Below, one piece after another: positions 34,623 through 43,238 of a stretch of DNA of 64,000 bases. The DNA is taken from NCBI GenBank assembly GCA_965221555.1, contig OZ244895.1, positions 1,178,001-1,242,000 of the forward strand, in the 5' to 3' direction. Under the pieces are notes generated by a model. It searched no databases. It was not told the DNA's origin and worked only from the letters and a program-made list of their open reading frames with translations. Source of the DNA: JAJEAD01 sp965221555 (GTDB taxonomy: Bacteria; Pseudomonadota; Gammaproteobacteria; HK1). The translations under genes and the position numbers were made by a program. Position 1 is the stretch's first letter; every line of letters starts with the position of its first letter.

Positions 34623-36047
34623 GTGGCCCACAATGTCCTGATCATCTGCTCCGACGAGCACTGGCGCGACACCGCGGGCTGCTACGGACATCCGATGGTG
34701 CAGACGCCGCACCTCGACCGTCTCGCGGCCTCCGGGACGACCTACACCCGGGCCTACAGCGCCTTTCCGTGTTGCGTGTCCGCGCGGGCCAGCATGCAGA
34801 CCGGGCGCTGGGTCCACCAGCTCGGCACCTGGTCGAGCGCCGAACCCTATGACGGCACGGTCCCGGGATGGGGACACCGGCTGCAGGCGCACGACCGGCC
34901 GGTCGTCTCCGTCGGCAAGCTCCACTTCCGTTCGACGCAGGACGACAACGGGTTCTCCGAAGAGATCATTCCGGTCCATGTCGTCAATGGCATCGGGTTC
35001 ACTTCCATGATGGTGCGTGACGGCGTGGAGCCCTATCCCGGTACCGAGGATTTCGCGCGATCGATCGGCCGGGGTGAGTCGAGCTATACCCGCTACGACC
35101 GCAGGGTCTGCGAGCTTGCGTGCGCGTGGCTCACCGATGCCGCCGCGCGCCAGGATCAGCCCTGGACCCTGTTCGTTTCGTTCGTGGCGCCGCACTACCC
35201 GGTCATTGCGCCGGACGCCTTCCACGACCTCTATCCCCAACACCGGGTCGACCTGCCGCGCCTGCGCGCCGCCGACGAGCGGCCGGACCATCCGGTGCTG
35301 GATGCATGGCAGACGGTGTGGGACTTCGACCGCTACTTCCGTGATGACGACCACCTCCGCGAGGTACGGGCCGCATACTACGGACTGGTCTCCTTTCTCG
35401 ACGACAACGTGGGCAAGGTGCTGGCCGCCCTCGCTGAATCCGGCCAGGCGGACGACACCCTCGTCGTCTACACCAGCGATCACGGCGAGATGCTGGGCAA
35501 TCATGGACTGTGGACCAAGATGACCATGTACGAGGAGTCGGTGGCCATCCCGCTTATCGTGTCGGGACCGGGCGCCCCGGCGGGCCGGCGCTGCCATGTC
35601 CCCGCCTCTCATGTCGATCTGCACCCCACGATCCTCGCCGCGCACGACCTGCGCGATGACGACCCGGCCTTGCCGGGCATCGCCTTGCAGGACCTGGCTC
35701 GGGAGGGAGACGAGGAACGCGCAATCATCAGCGAGTATCACGAACGGGGCGCGATCACCGGCATGTTCATGTTGCGCTGGCGCAACTGGAAGTACATCGC
35801 CTATCCGGGCTATCCGCCCCAGCTCTTCGATCTGGATCGGGATCCGATCGAAGCCCGCGACCTGGCCGGCGACCCCGCATCGTCTTCCGTGCTTGCCGCC
35901 TGCGACGCCAGACTGCGCGAAATCCTCGATCCGGACTCGGTCAATCGCCGCGCCTTCGCCGATCAGGCCTCCCGAATCGACGCTCTGGGCGGCCGGGCCA
36001 AGGCCCTCGACTACAGCGACCTGGCCTATACCCCGATGCCGGCGTAG
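34623..36047 (+). CDS. Sulfatase-superfamily hydrolase, second type
   Basis: 474 aa, GTG start at 34623 after GAGGGAGAG. Metal motif NVLIICSDEHWRD and TSDHGEMLGNHGLW are present. The formylglycine site is C51-V-S-A-R then ASMQTGR; the usual proline or alanine at the third place is serine. No signal peptide, so cytoplasmic. Substrate unknown. Only distant kin of the sulfatase at 10.6 kb. Confidence 0.85.
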   Translation: MAHNVLIICSDEHWRDTAGCYGHPMVQTPHLDRLAASGTTYTRAYSAFPCCVSARASMQTGRWVHQLGTWSSAEPYDGTVPGWGHRLQAHDRPVVSVGKLHFRSTQDDNGFSEEIIPVHVVNGIGFTSMMVRDGVEPYPGTEDFARSIGRGESSYTRYDRRVCELACAWLTDAAARQDQPWTLFVSFVAPHYPVIAPDAFHDLYPQHRVDLPRLRAADERPDHPVLDAWQTVWDFDRYFRDDDHLREVRAAYYGLVSFLDDNVGKVLAALAESGQADDTLVVYTSDHGEMLGNHGLWTKMTMYEESVAIPLIVSGPGAPAGRRCHVPASHVDLHPTILAAHDLRDDDPALPGIALQDLAREGDEERAIISEYHERGAITGMFMLRWRNWKYIAYPGYPPQLFDLDRDPIEARDLAGDPASSSVLAACDARLREILDPDSVNRRAFADQASRIDALGGRAKALDYSDLAYTPMPA

Positions 36048-36215
36048 CAGTTCCCCGCCTCGCCCGTGGAGCGGTGAAGGCAAGATAGTCCGACCTTCTG
36101 GCCTCTTCGCCTATCTCCCCGAGACCGCACTGCGGGTAGGTGAGAGGATGGGTGCATTGATGTCGGAAAACTTGCTGTCTCAGCATCGTCGTCCGGCAGC
36201 TCCACTTCAGTGAGA

Positions 36216-36244
36216 TTGACTATTGTCGATAGACACTCTACAGT
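36216..36244 (+). promoter_or_regulatory. higBA promoter and operator
   Basis: TTGACT and TACAGT are separated by 17 bases; transcription should start at about 36251, the first base of the higB GTG. Between the boxes lies TGTCGATAGACA, a short inverted repeat suited to HigA binding. Confidence 0.6.
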
Positions 36245-36250
36245 GCGCTA

Positions 36251-36529
36251 GTGATCAGAGCATTCCGGCATCGAGGGTTGAGGGAACTTTACGAGCGTGG
36301 ACAGTCACCGAAGGTCGCCCAGGGTCATGTCGCGAAACTCCTTCGTATCCTTACTGCCTTAGATCGGAGCATGGGTCCGGAGGGGATGGATATCCCCGGA
36401 TTCCGGTTGCATTCGCTAAAGGGGCGCCTCCGAGGGCACTATGCGGTGTCCGTTTCGGCCAACTGGCGGGTGACGTTTCGGTTCGAAGACGGTCATGCCG
36501 TCGACATAGACTATCTTGACTACCACTAG
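36251..36529 (+). CDS. higB: HigB-type toxin of a type II toxin-antitoxin pair
   Basis: 92 aa RelE/HigB-fold mRNA interferase. Motifs: IRAFRHRGLRELYERG, KLLRILTALDRS, HSLKGRLRGHYAVSVSANWRVTFRFEDG, DIDYLDYH. GTG start, probably on a leaderless message. The antitoxin follows after ten bases, in the toxin-first order of hig loci. Confidence 0.9.
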   Translation: MIRAFRHRGLRELYERGQSPKVAQGHVAKLLRILTALDRSMGPEGMDIPGFRLHSLKGRLRGHYAVSVSANWRVTFRFEDGHAVDIDYLDYH

Positions 36530-36539
36530 GGGGTTTGCC

Positions 36540-36827
36540 ATGGCTATGAACAATCCTGTCCATCCGGGTGCCATCGTTCGCGAGGACTGCCTGCGACCGC
36601 TAAGTCTGTCGGTAACGGAGGGAGCCAGACAACTTGGTGTTGGCCGCCAGACGCTCTCAAACCTAGTGAACGAAAAGTCGTCCATTTCTATCGAGATGGC
36701 TTGGCGGTTGTCCAAGGCTTTCGGATCAACACCCGAAACATGGCTTGGCATGCAGATGGCCCACGATCTGGCGCAGTCCCGTCACTTTGAAAAAAACCTT
36801 AAAATTAGCCGTATCGCGGCAGCATAG
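36540..36827 (+). CDS. higA: HigA-type antitoxin
   Basis: 95 aa, start ATG 36540 after AGGGGG. It opens MNNPVHPGAIVREDCLRPL and has the helix-turn-helix ARQLGVGRQTLSNLVNEKSS then IEMAWRLSKAFGSTPETWLGMQ, typical of HigA/VapI. It neutralises HigB and represses the operon. Its last codons run into AT-rich DNA (FEKNLKISRIAAA). Confidence 0.92.
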   Translation: MAMNNPVHPGAIVREDCLRPLSLSVTEGARQLGVGRQTLSNLVNEKSSISIEMAWRLSKAFGSTPETWLGMQMAHDLAQSRHFEKNLKISRIAAA

Positions 36828-37149
36828 GTAATTAGCGCGATTAACTCCGCGCTAAGCAAAGATCCCAACATGTCGAACCCCGAAGTGACAGTATGTTTAA
36901 TAAGAATCACAAAAATATAAATCAGTAATGCTAGGGAAAATTTACTATACTTCCCCTCACAAAGGGTTACTTGTATACAGCAATATGTACAAACTTCGTT
37001 GTCCAATCACTAAGCAAACCCGTTTCTAAAAATAAGAAAACCTAGAAAAACATGACACAGTAGGTAAACACAAACGAATTGAAGTACTACACCTCCGGAC
37101 AACTGATAAAGAAAGAAACGGGTGAATAGCTAACGCTCATCGGGTCGCC
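36828..37149. other. AT-rich gene-free stretch
   Basis: Base composition changes sharply to AT-rich here and stays so to about 39.0 kb. No supported gene. A 74-residue hydrophobic reverse frame (36782-37006) overlaps higA and is not credible. Confidence 0.5.
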
Positions 37150-37286
37150 ATGACAATAATCATGGTAATGTATATCTTACAAGAAGTTGAGACCGTAGAA
37201 TATACCGTTATTGTTTTTCGGGAATGGTATTGGAAGATTGTGATGATTCCCGTTGACTTTCAGGCGTAACGGTTCCAGGTTTCCTC

Positions 37287-37562
37287 TTGCTTGAGTTTCT
37301 CCTGAACAGATTCTTGGCTACCGTAAGCGACGTGCGTTTTTATGAGGTAGAACCACGCATCCACATCGTATTGAACCGCCCTGACAAGAACCCCATTCTT
37401 GCGCCACTTAGTCATCCAGACTTGTTTTTACTTACTCCAGATTTCGAAACACTCAATCTAGGTATACAGCACACTCATAACAGGTACAAACAAACCCGAT
37501 TCGCTAGTCTATCTATCATGGAGGTAATTAATGGCAAATTACCATGTGTTCCGAACGCCTAG
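37287..37562 (+). CDS. Small unknown protein upstream of the coiled-coil membrane protein
   Basis: 91 aa from a TTG at 37287; overlaps the next gene by 32 bases. Unrecognised. The chain FYEVEPRIHIVLNRPDKNP looks protein-like. The frame is open back to 37257, and a 39-residue frame at 37150-37269 (QEVETVEYTVIVFREWYWKI) ends just there. A one-step frame change near 37257 would join them into one longer protein. It may be a frameshifted gene, or two real small ones. Confidence 0.35.
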   Translation: MLEFLLNRFLATVSDVRFYEVEPRIHIVLNRPDKNPILAPLSHPDLFLLTPDFETLNLGIQHTHNRYKQTRFASLSIMEVINGKLPCVPNA

Positions 37563-38865
37563 ACTTACCGATCGCCAGATCGTTGTACTAATCTCTGCAT
37601 TGCAGACGGCAAGTGATGTAGACGTGGAGTCTGGAGTAGTCCACATAGGCAATAATATAGAACTCAAACTAAACTCCAATAACAAAAGTCAGAAGATATT
37701 CTCGAACCTCTGCAGTGACCGTCACAGCATTCACTATGTAGCTCTTACCATCACAGAAGGTATTACAATACAATTTTATCGAGGAACATGTAGTGACATA
37801 AACCATCCTGGATCGAATCGTCAAGCGTCGCCATACTTTGATGAACTATTCTTACAAACAAATAACAAAGATGTTGAAACAGCTTTGTTGCAGTGGAATG
37901 CATGCATTGATGCAATCGAGACAGCTCTTCCAAGAACCTATCCTTTTCAGGAGACCAACCACGGAACAGATGTGATTGACGTCCTCCGGACGGAGATGGC
38001 TGCTCTCGCAGATCAGTACAGAAAGATGTTGACTGTATTGACTGAAGAGCAACAGAAATTCTGGAAAGATTCAGCGGAAGAACGAAAGGCTTTCAGACTT
38101 GACAATGCTGCTACACAGCAGCGATATAAAATTGAGCAAGAAAAGAGAATTAGTGACTTCAACCGAGTAAAACAACAGGAGGAAGAAAGACTTCAGAGTA
38201 TAAATAAGGAGCTAGTAGAACAAAGAAAAATATTAGACGATCGGCAACATATGCATGCGCGCCGGGACTTGAGAGAGAGAATATCTGCAGATTATAAGGA
38301 ACGTGTAGGCAGACCCGTCGTCTCAAAGACAGCTCAAAGAATGCGTTGGATTGTGTTTAGTTTAAGTCTTGGTTTTGGTATTGTAAGTGGTTATTTTAGT
38401 CTAGTAGGATTTGGTGAATTAGTCACGGTTTTTAGCAGCGAAGACGTTTCTATTGGGTTGCAAGTGTTGCTTGTCCTACGAAGCACATTAATTGGACTGC
38501 TAGCGTTCGGTTTTATTGCCTACTCTATAAGTTGGTTGAGAGCTATGTATCATGATGATGTTCGCGCTGAAAGGCGAAACGAAAAGTATGGAGATGACAT
38601 TGATAGAGCAAGTTTCGTTATAGAGACAGTATTAGAGGTTGGTAAAAATGAGAATGTTCAGGTACCAATGACTTGGGTCGAAAGTGTATGTAGAAATCTA
38701 TTCGACGAGGATGTAAAGCTAGGGCATAGTAGAACAAATCCATATCAAATGCTGATGACACTAATGGAAAACATTTCTGGTGCGAAGTTCGGACCGGACG
38801 GTACCGAAATTTCCATAGATCGCCGCGGTCTTCGGGGATTAGCTAAGAAAAAGAAAAATGATTAA
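37531..38865 (+). CDS. Coiled-coil membrane protein of unknown function
   Basis: 444 aa, ATG 37531 six bases after GGAGGT. Residues 1-145 form a soluble domain. About 150-245 is a charged coiled coil (ADQYRKMLTVLTEEQQKFWK, RYKIEQEKRISDFNRVKQQE). Two membrane helices follow at roughly 273-298 and 310-335, then a ~105-residue tail ending LRGLAKKKKND. Codon use is AT-rich, unlike neighbours, so recently acquired. Position between two toxin-antitoxin loci fits an accessory or defence island. No family recognised. Confidence 0.7.
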   Translation: MANYHVFRTPRLTDRQIVVLISALQTASDVDVESGVVHIGNNIELKLNSNNKSQKIFSNLCSDRHSIHYVALTITEGITIQFYRGTCSDINHPGSNRQASPYFDELFLQTNNKDVETALLQWNACIDAIETALPRTYPFQETNHGTDVIDVLRTEMAALADQYRKMLTVLTEEQQKFWKDSAEERKAFRLDNAATQQRYKIEQEKRISDFNRVKQQEEERLQSINKELVEQRKILDDRQHMHARRDLRERISADYKERVGRPVVSKTAQRMRWIVFSLSLGFGIVSGYFSLVGFGELVTVFSSEDVSIGLQVLLVLRSTLIGLLAFGFIAYSISWLRAMYHDDVRAERRNEKYGDDIDRASFVIETVLEVGKNENVQVPMTWVESVCRNLFDEDVKLGHSRTNPYQMLMTLMENISGAKFGPDGTEISIDRRGLRGLAKKKKND

Positions 38866-39102
38866 CTTTAATGTTGTAGCATCATTGACCTGAAGAAATG
38901 ATAGTGTAAGGCGAACTGATTACAATTGCTTGTATTACTAAATCTGTGATCTGCGGCAATACCGAACAGAGGGAACTAGAACTTGTAAGATCTAACTTAA
39001 CTTGTGTAAAAAACTAGTCGTATGACGAATGCTGTTTCTGGGTGTGCAGAGGCGGTTGCCATCTGACTGTACAGAGACGGTTATCACCTGACAGTGCCGC
39101 CC

Positions 39103-39387
39103 CGGTGGCTTGGTACTGGCGAGAGTCAACGGTACACCCCACACCCGTGATTTGGACACCGGTTCGCCCTCGATGGGCAGAGCCTCACAGCGGGTATGGG
39201 TGGCTGGACACTCATGCTCCCCGATGCGCCCTCTACTTGTCGCGTTTAGCATGACGCTTCCGACTTCAACCGGCCACAGAGAGGGTACGAAGGCGCGGTC
39301 GTCGACGAACGAATCTCGCAGTCGTTGCGTCGCTTGGGAGGCTTCGTCAGGAAGTACCCAAGTTCTGGCAACTGCGCGGGCGAGGTC
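39103..39387 (-). pseudogene. Decayed VapC (PIN-domain) toxin
   Basis: Just past the antitoxin stop, a minus-strand frame opens at 39387 with no start codon: VLPDEASQATQRLRDSFVDD, then RAFVPSLWPVEVGSVMLNA, TSRGRIGEHE and later EALPIEGEPVSKSRVWGVPL. These match the middle of VapC toxins (the PxLWxxEVANxL stretch). The aspartate-bearing N-terminus and the C-terminal third are lost, so it should be inactive. Confidence 0.65.
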
Positions 39388-39395
39388 TCATGCAA

Positions 39396-39638
39396 TCAGT
39401 ACTTGCGTGCGTCCTCAATCGCCCGCCGTACTAAGAGTCCACTAAGGCTGTGAGTCTGCTGGAACTCCTTCATGGTCTCGATCGCGGCTTGAACCTTACC
39501 CGAATCGCGCGGTTTGTCCGGAATCAGCTCAGCCACGGGGCGGCTGTTCCTGGTGATGACGAATCGCTCTCCCGCTTCGACGCGAGCAAGCAGGCGCGGT
39601 AGGTGGGTCTTGGCCTCAAAGGCATCGATGTCCGACAC
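39396..39638 (-). CDS. Phd/VapB-family antitoxin
   Basis: 80 aa, GTG 39638 after GGGAGG. MSDIDAFEAKTHLPRLLARV then ERFVITRNSRPVAELIP is the Phd/YefM DNA-binding domain; the C-terminal half should wrap the toxin. The partner VapC next to it is degraded, leaving an orphan antitoxin. No gene is seen between 39639 and 39880. Confidence 0.85.
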   Translation of the reverse strand: MSDIDAFEAKTHLPRLLARVEAGERFVITRNSRPVAELIPDKPRDSGKVQAAIETMKEFQQTHSLSGLLVRRAIEDARKY

Positions 39639-39880
39639 GGTAAACGTCCTCCCGTAATCTCAATACAAGTGGAATGACTGTAGTCTGGTTTAAAGGTCCA
39701 ACTCGGGAGAGGCATCCTGAAAACTAGTCGAACGGGATGGGGCAGACATGACGGACTGCGCAGTTGGAACGGTTCGTGACCAAGAGCGGTCAGCGCGTCG
39801 ACCGCCCTCTCTGCCACCTGAGAAGTAGCGTCTCCATCGGCATAAGCCAGGAGTGGTGAAGTGGTCCTGAGAACTTCAGG

Positions 39881-40900
39881 TCATGACCTGAAGCTTCTCA
39901 CGAATTCGCGCCAGTCGGCATCGGATTCACCTTCCGAGGGTGGGTAGTAGAGGGCGGTGCACTGGAGCAGGCCGCCCGCGTAGCGTTCGCGCAGGAGCTT
40001 CGGCAGGGCGGCCCGAGAACCGAAGATCGCGACCTCTTCGAGCAGGGCATCGGGGATGAGGGCGGGCATCGCGTCGATGTCGCCGTTTCGGATGAGCTGG
40101 CTCAGGGGCTTGGCGATGTCTCCGAAGCCGTGGTACTCGAGAAAGGCGCGATAGCTCGGGGTGGAGGCATAGAAAGCTATCTGCTTGCGAACCTGGTGTT
40201 CGGCCTTTGCGCGTGCTGCTTCGGTCTCGCCGGTGACTGCGAAACAGGGGGCCTGGACTTCCAGATCCTCGACGCGCTTTCCCCGGGTTCTCGCCCCCGC
40301 GTCGAGCGCGGGACGGATGATGTCACGCAGGTAGCCGGGTGAGTGCATGGGGTGCACCTGGAAGCCGTCCGCCGCTTCGCCCGCGGCGCGGCACATGCGT
40401 TCGTTCACTCCCGCGAGGTCGATGGGGATGTCGGGGTGCTCGATGGCGCCGGGATTGAAGAAATCGTTGATCAGGGTGAAGCGATAGAAGCGGCCCTGGT
40501 AATCGGGTCGTGCGCCGGTCTGGAAAGTACGCCAGATCGCGCGCAAGCAGTGGATGTAGTCGACCACTCGAGCGGCGGGGTGTTCGAAGTCTGTCGAGAA
40601 GCGTCGTTCGACGTGAGCGCGGACCTGGGTGCCGAGACCGAGGCGCAGGCGCCCTCGGGACGCGCGCTGAATGTCCCATGCGCTGAGCGCCATAGAGAAG
40701 GGAGTGCGCGCGAAGGCGATCGCGACGTTGGGAGCGATGGTGGCGCGCTCGGTGCCGAGCGCCATCTGGGCGAGGACGAGGAAGGGATCGGCGGTGGTCT
40801 CGTTGCACCAGAGCACGTCGAAGCCGAGCTCCTCAAGGTGCCGGGCATGCCGGCCCAGCTCGTCGAGGGGCGTATCGCGCAGGCCGGTTGCGAGCTTCAT
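39881..40900 (-). CDS. LLM-class (luciferase-like) oxidoreductase
   Basis: 339 aa TIM-barrel of the flavin/F420 luciferase-like family. Visible: HARHLEELGFDVLWCNETTADPFLVLAQMALGTERATI, the glycine-rich GRLRLGLGTQVRAHVERRF, and GVNERMCRAAGEAADGFQVHPMHSP. It is close in plan to the TIGR03617 group. Cofactor may be FMN or F420; substrate unknown. Confidence 0.82.
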   Translation of the reverse strand: MKLATGLRDTPLDELGRHARHLEELGFDVLWCNETTADPFLVLAQMALGTERATIAPNVAIAFARTPFSMALSAWDIQRASRGRLRLGLGTQVRAHVERRFSTDFEHPAARVVDYIHCLRAIWRTFQTGARPDYQGRFYRFTLINDFFNPGAIEHPDIPIDLAGVNERMCRAAGEAADGFQVHPMHSPGYLRDIIRPALDAGARTRGKRVEDLEVQAPCFAVTGETEAARAKAEHQVRKQIAFYASTPSYRAFLEYHGFGDIAKPLSQLIRNGDIDAMPALIPDALLEEVAIFGSRAALPKLLRERYAGGLLQCTALYYPPSEGESDADWREFVRSFRS

Positions 40901-41363
40901 GCGCTTTCCGTTAACGGATGGGAGGTTGGCGCGATCCTAATCGCCAACTTTCGCGAATTCACGGCCGCCACCGCGCGCCTGACAACATGGAAGGTGTCGA
41001 GCGCATTCCTTCGCTCCGAGACGTGATCGGGTAGATCGGATCCAGATGAGCGAGAGGACGGCACCGGCTTGGTGCCGACCGCAGGGTAGTGGCGAGAGGA
41101 GTGCGGCGAGAGGGGGCGTCGAGAGGGTGTCGCGACGCTCTGTTGGGGTGAAGAAAGGGTACGTCGCACGCCATATGGTCTCCTGAGTCTCATTGCGCGA
41201 GGGTCGCGACTTGCCCATGCCCCCGCTGCTGACAACGGCCATCATGCCCCCGGCGCTGAAGAGGGCCATGGCGAAGCTCCTCGCGCGTGTGTCGCGGCCC
41301 CCGCTTCTGGTGGAGAATGGGTGCCGGTCGAGTTCGAGTTTCTTCCGGCGCCGGAGTCAAGGC
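40901..41363. other. Gene-free stretch
   Basis: Divergent gap between the LLM oxidoreductase and the glycosylase. Short frames are composition artefacts; no repeat or RNA seen. Confidence 0.45.
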
Positions 41364-42200
41364 ATGCCCGAGCTACCTGAGGTCGAACGCGGACGCCGGC
41401 TCGCGGCCTCGGTCGCGCAGGGACGGCGCGTCGAGAAGGTGTGGTGCGCGCGTGTTCCGATCGTGTTCGCGGGCACCGCGCCCGCCACCATGCGCCGCGC
41501 GCTCGCGGGAAGGCGGGTGGAGGCGGTGTGCCGCTGGGGCAAGCAGCTCTGGTTCGACCTCGACGAGGGACCGCACCCGCTCTTCCACTTCGGGATGAGC
41601 GGGGCGTTTCGCACGCGAGGCGATGACCCCTTGCAGCTCATGTCGGGCCCGAAGGTCGGCACCGCGGAATGGCCGCCGCGTTTCGCGAAGATCCGCCTCT
41701 TCTTCGACGACGGCGGGGAGCTCGCCATGACCGATGGGCGCCGCCTCGGACGGGTGTTGCTGCGCGACGCACCCCGGGACGAGCCGCCGGTGAGCCGCCT
41801 CGGCTTCGATCCGCTGCTCGCGATGCCCGGTCCCCTCACCTTTATCGAGATGCTGCGGGGGCGCAAGGCGCTCATCAAGGCGTTGCTCCTGGATCAGCAC
41901 TTCGCGGCCGGAGTGGGTAACTGGATCGCCGACGAGGTGCTCTACCAGGCCGGCGTTGCGCCCCACCGGCGCGCAAACTCGTTGAGCGAGGCGGAGGCCC
42001 GGCGCCTGCGCGCCCGGCTCGTGCGGGTGGTGGCCAGAGCGGTGGCGGTCAACGGCGAAAACGACGCGTATCCGAAGAGCTGGCTCTTCCATCGGCGCTG
42101 GGGCAAACGCAGTGACGCACGAAGCGCACGCGGCGACCCGATCGAGCACATCGTGGTCGCGGGACGCACCACCGCGTGGGTCCCCGCCGTGCAACGCTAG
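41364..42200 (+). CDS. Fpg/Nei-family DNA glycosylase with zincless finger
   Basis: 278 aa. Catalytic N-terminus PELPEVE (Pro2, Glu3), lysine in RWGKQLWFDL, H2TH domain AAGVGNWIADEVLYQAGVAPHR. The C-terminus, normally a four-cysteine zinc finger, reads FHRRWGKRSDAR then IEHIVVAGRTTAWVPAVQR and has no cysteine. This GRTTAxVPxxQ form is the zincless finger known from plant and fungal Fpg homologues. It should remove oxidised bases; specificity may differ from standard MutM. Stop TAG lies in the target duplication of MITE copy 6. Confidence 0.87.
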   Translation: MPELPEVERGRRLAASVAQGRRVEKVWCARVPIVFAGTAPATMRRALAGRRVEAVCRWGKQLWFDLDEGPHPLFHFGMSGAFRTRGDDPLQLMSGPKVGTAEWPPRFAKIRLFFDDGGELAMTDGRRLGRVLLRDAPRDEPPVSRLGFDPLLAMPGPLTFIEMLRGRKALIKALLLDQHFAAGVGNWIADEVLYQAGVAPHRRANSLSEAEARRLRARLVRVVARAVAVNGENDAYPKSWLFHRRWGKRSDARSARGDPIEHIVVAGRTTAWVPAVQR

Positions 42201-42378
42201 CCCGGAAGTTTCACCGATTTCTCAACTCGCGGACGCCAATATGCTCGTGTCAGCGGGCCTCCCTCCGTCGCGCCGCAACGACTTCGTGTCGGCTACGACT
42301 TCAGCGTCTTTCGGTCCGTGCTTCCTGCTGTTACGGCATCTTGGCGCCCTCGCTACGAAAATCGGTGAAACTTCCGGG
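42201..42378 (+). mobile_element. MITE copy 6, at a stop codon
   Basis: 178 bases with perfect ends CCCGGAAGTTTCACCGATTT; CTAG duplicated at 42197-42200 and 42379-42382. The left CTAG contains the TAG stop of the glycosylase. A second left-end-like remnant (CCCGCAAGTCTCCCC) follows at 42383. Confidence 0.88.
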
Positions 42379-42467
42379 CTAGCCCGCAAGTCTCCCCGCG
42401 GCACGACTGGCGGCGCCATCCGCGGCGCGCTACGATTCCGTGGCGCAGGAAGTCGAGGAGCATGCCG

Positions 42468-43238
42468 ATGGCCGTTAGCGTCGTTTCCCGTCCGTCGCGT
42501 TTCCCGGAAGACGAGTGGCAGGCCCGGGTCGATCTCGCCGCCTGTTATCGGCTCTTCGTGCGCTACGGGTGGACGGACCTCATCTACACCCATCTCACGG
42601 CCCGGGTGCCGGGGATCCCGGATCAGTACCTGATCAATCCCTACGGGCTGATGTTCGACGAGATCACCGCGTCCAGCCTGCTCAGGGTCGATTTCGACGG
42701 CAACGTGCTGGAGGGCGAGCATCCCTACAACGAGGCAGGGCACGCGATCCACAGCGCGGTGTACAAGGCGCGGGCGGACATCAACGCGGTGCTGCACAGC
42801 CACACCCGCGCGGGCATGGCGGTCTCGGCGATGGACTGCGGTCTGCTGCCTCTCACCCAGCAGGCGAACGAGATCATGGCCCACGTGCGGCGCCATCCCT
42901 ACGACGTCGCGACGGACAGCGAGACCGAGTGCGAACGGCTCGGCGCGGACCTCGGCGACGACGGTTACGCTCTGATCCTCGAGAACCACGGTCTGCTCGC
43001 GGCCGGGCGTACCATGGACGAAGCCTTCCATATGCACTACACGCTGGAGAACGGCTGCAAGGTGCAGGTCGACGCGCTCGCTTCCGGCCAGAAGCTGGTG
43101 GTTCCCGACGACGAGGCGCTTCGCAAGCTGGCGGCCTACGGCGCGCTCACTCCCAACGAAACGAGCCGGTTTGGCCGGAAGGCCTGGCCGGCGCTGATGC
43201 GAATGCTGGACCGCATCGACCCCTCCTACCGGAGCTGA
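42468..43238 (+). CDS. Class II aldolase/adducin-domain protein
   Basis: 256 aa; ATG 42468 is eight bases after GAGGAG, the ATG at 42462 is too close. Fold motifs: RYGWTDLIYTHLTARVPG, GHAIHSAVYKARADINAVLHSHTRAG with metal histidines HSH, and ILENHGLLAAGRT with the third histidine. Family members are zinc aldolases, dehydratases or decarboxylases; this cannot be narrowed. Convergent with malate synthase. Confidence 0.8.
   Translation: MAVSVVSRPSRFPEDEWQARVDLAACYRLFVRYGWTDLIYTHLTARVPGIPDQYLINPYGLMFDEITASSLLRVDFDGNVLEGEHPYNEAGHAIHSAVYKARADINAVLHSHTRAGMAVSAMDCGLLPLTQQANEIMAHVRRHPYDVATDSETECERLGADLGDDGYALILENHGLLAAGRTMDEAFHMHYTLENGCKVQVDALASGQKLVVPDDEALRKLAAYGALTPNETSRFGRKAWPALMRMLDRIDPSYRS

Noticed and set aside
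36782..37006. 74-residue hydrophobic reverse ORF
   Set aside because: Overlaps the end of higA, no ribosome site, composition explained by AT-rich DNA.
8573..42378. Dispersed 176-bp repeats as a structured RNA or riboswitch family
   Set aside because: Exact target duplications and inverted ends explain them better as mobile elements, though transcripts may fold.
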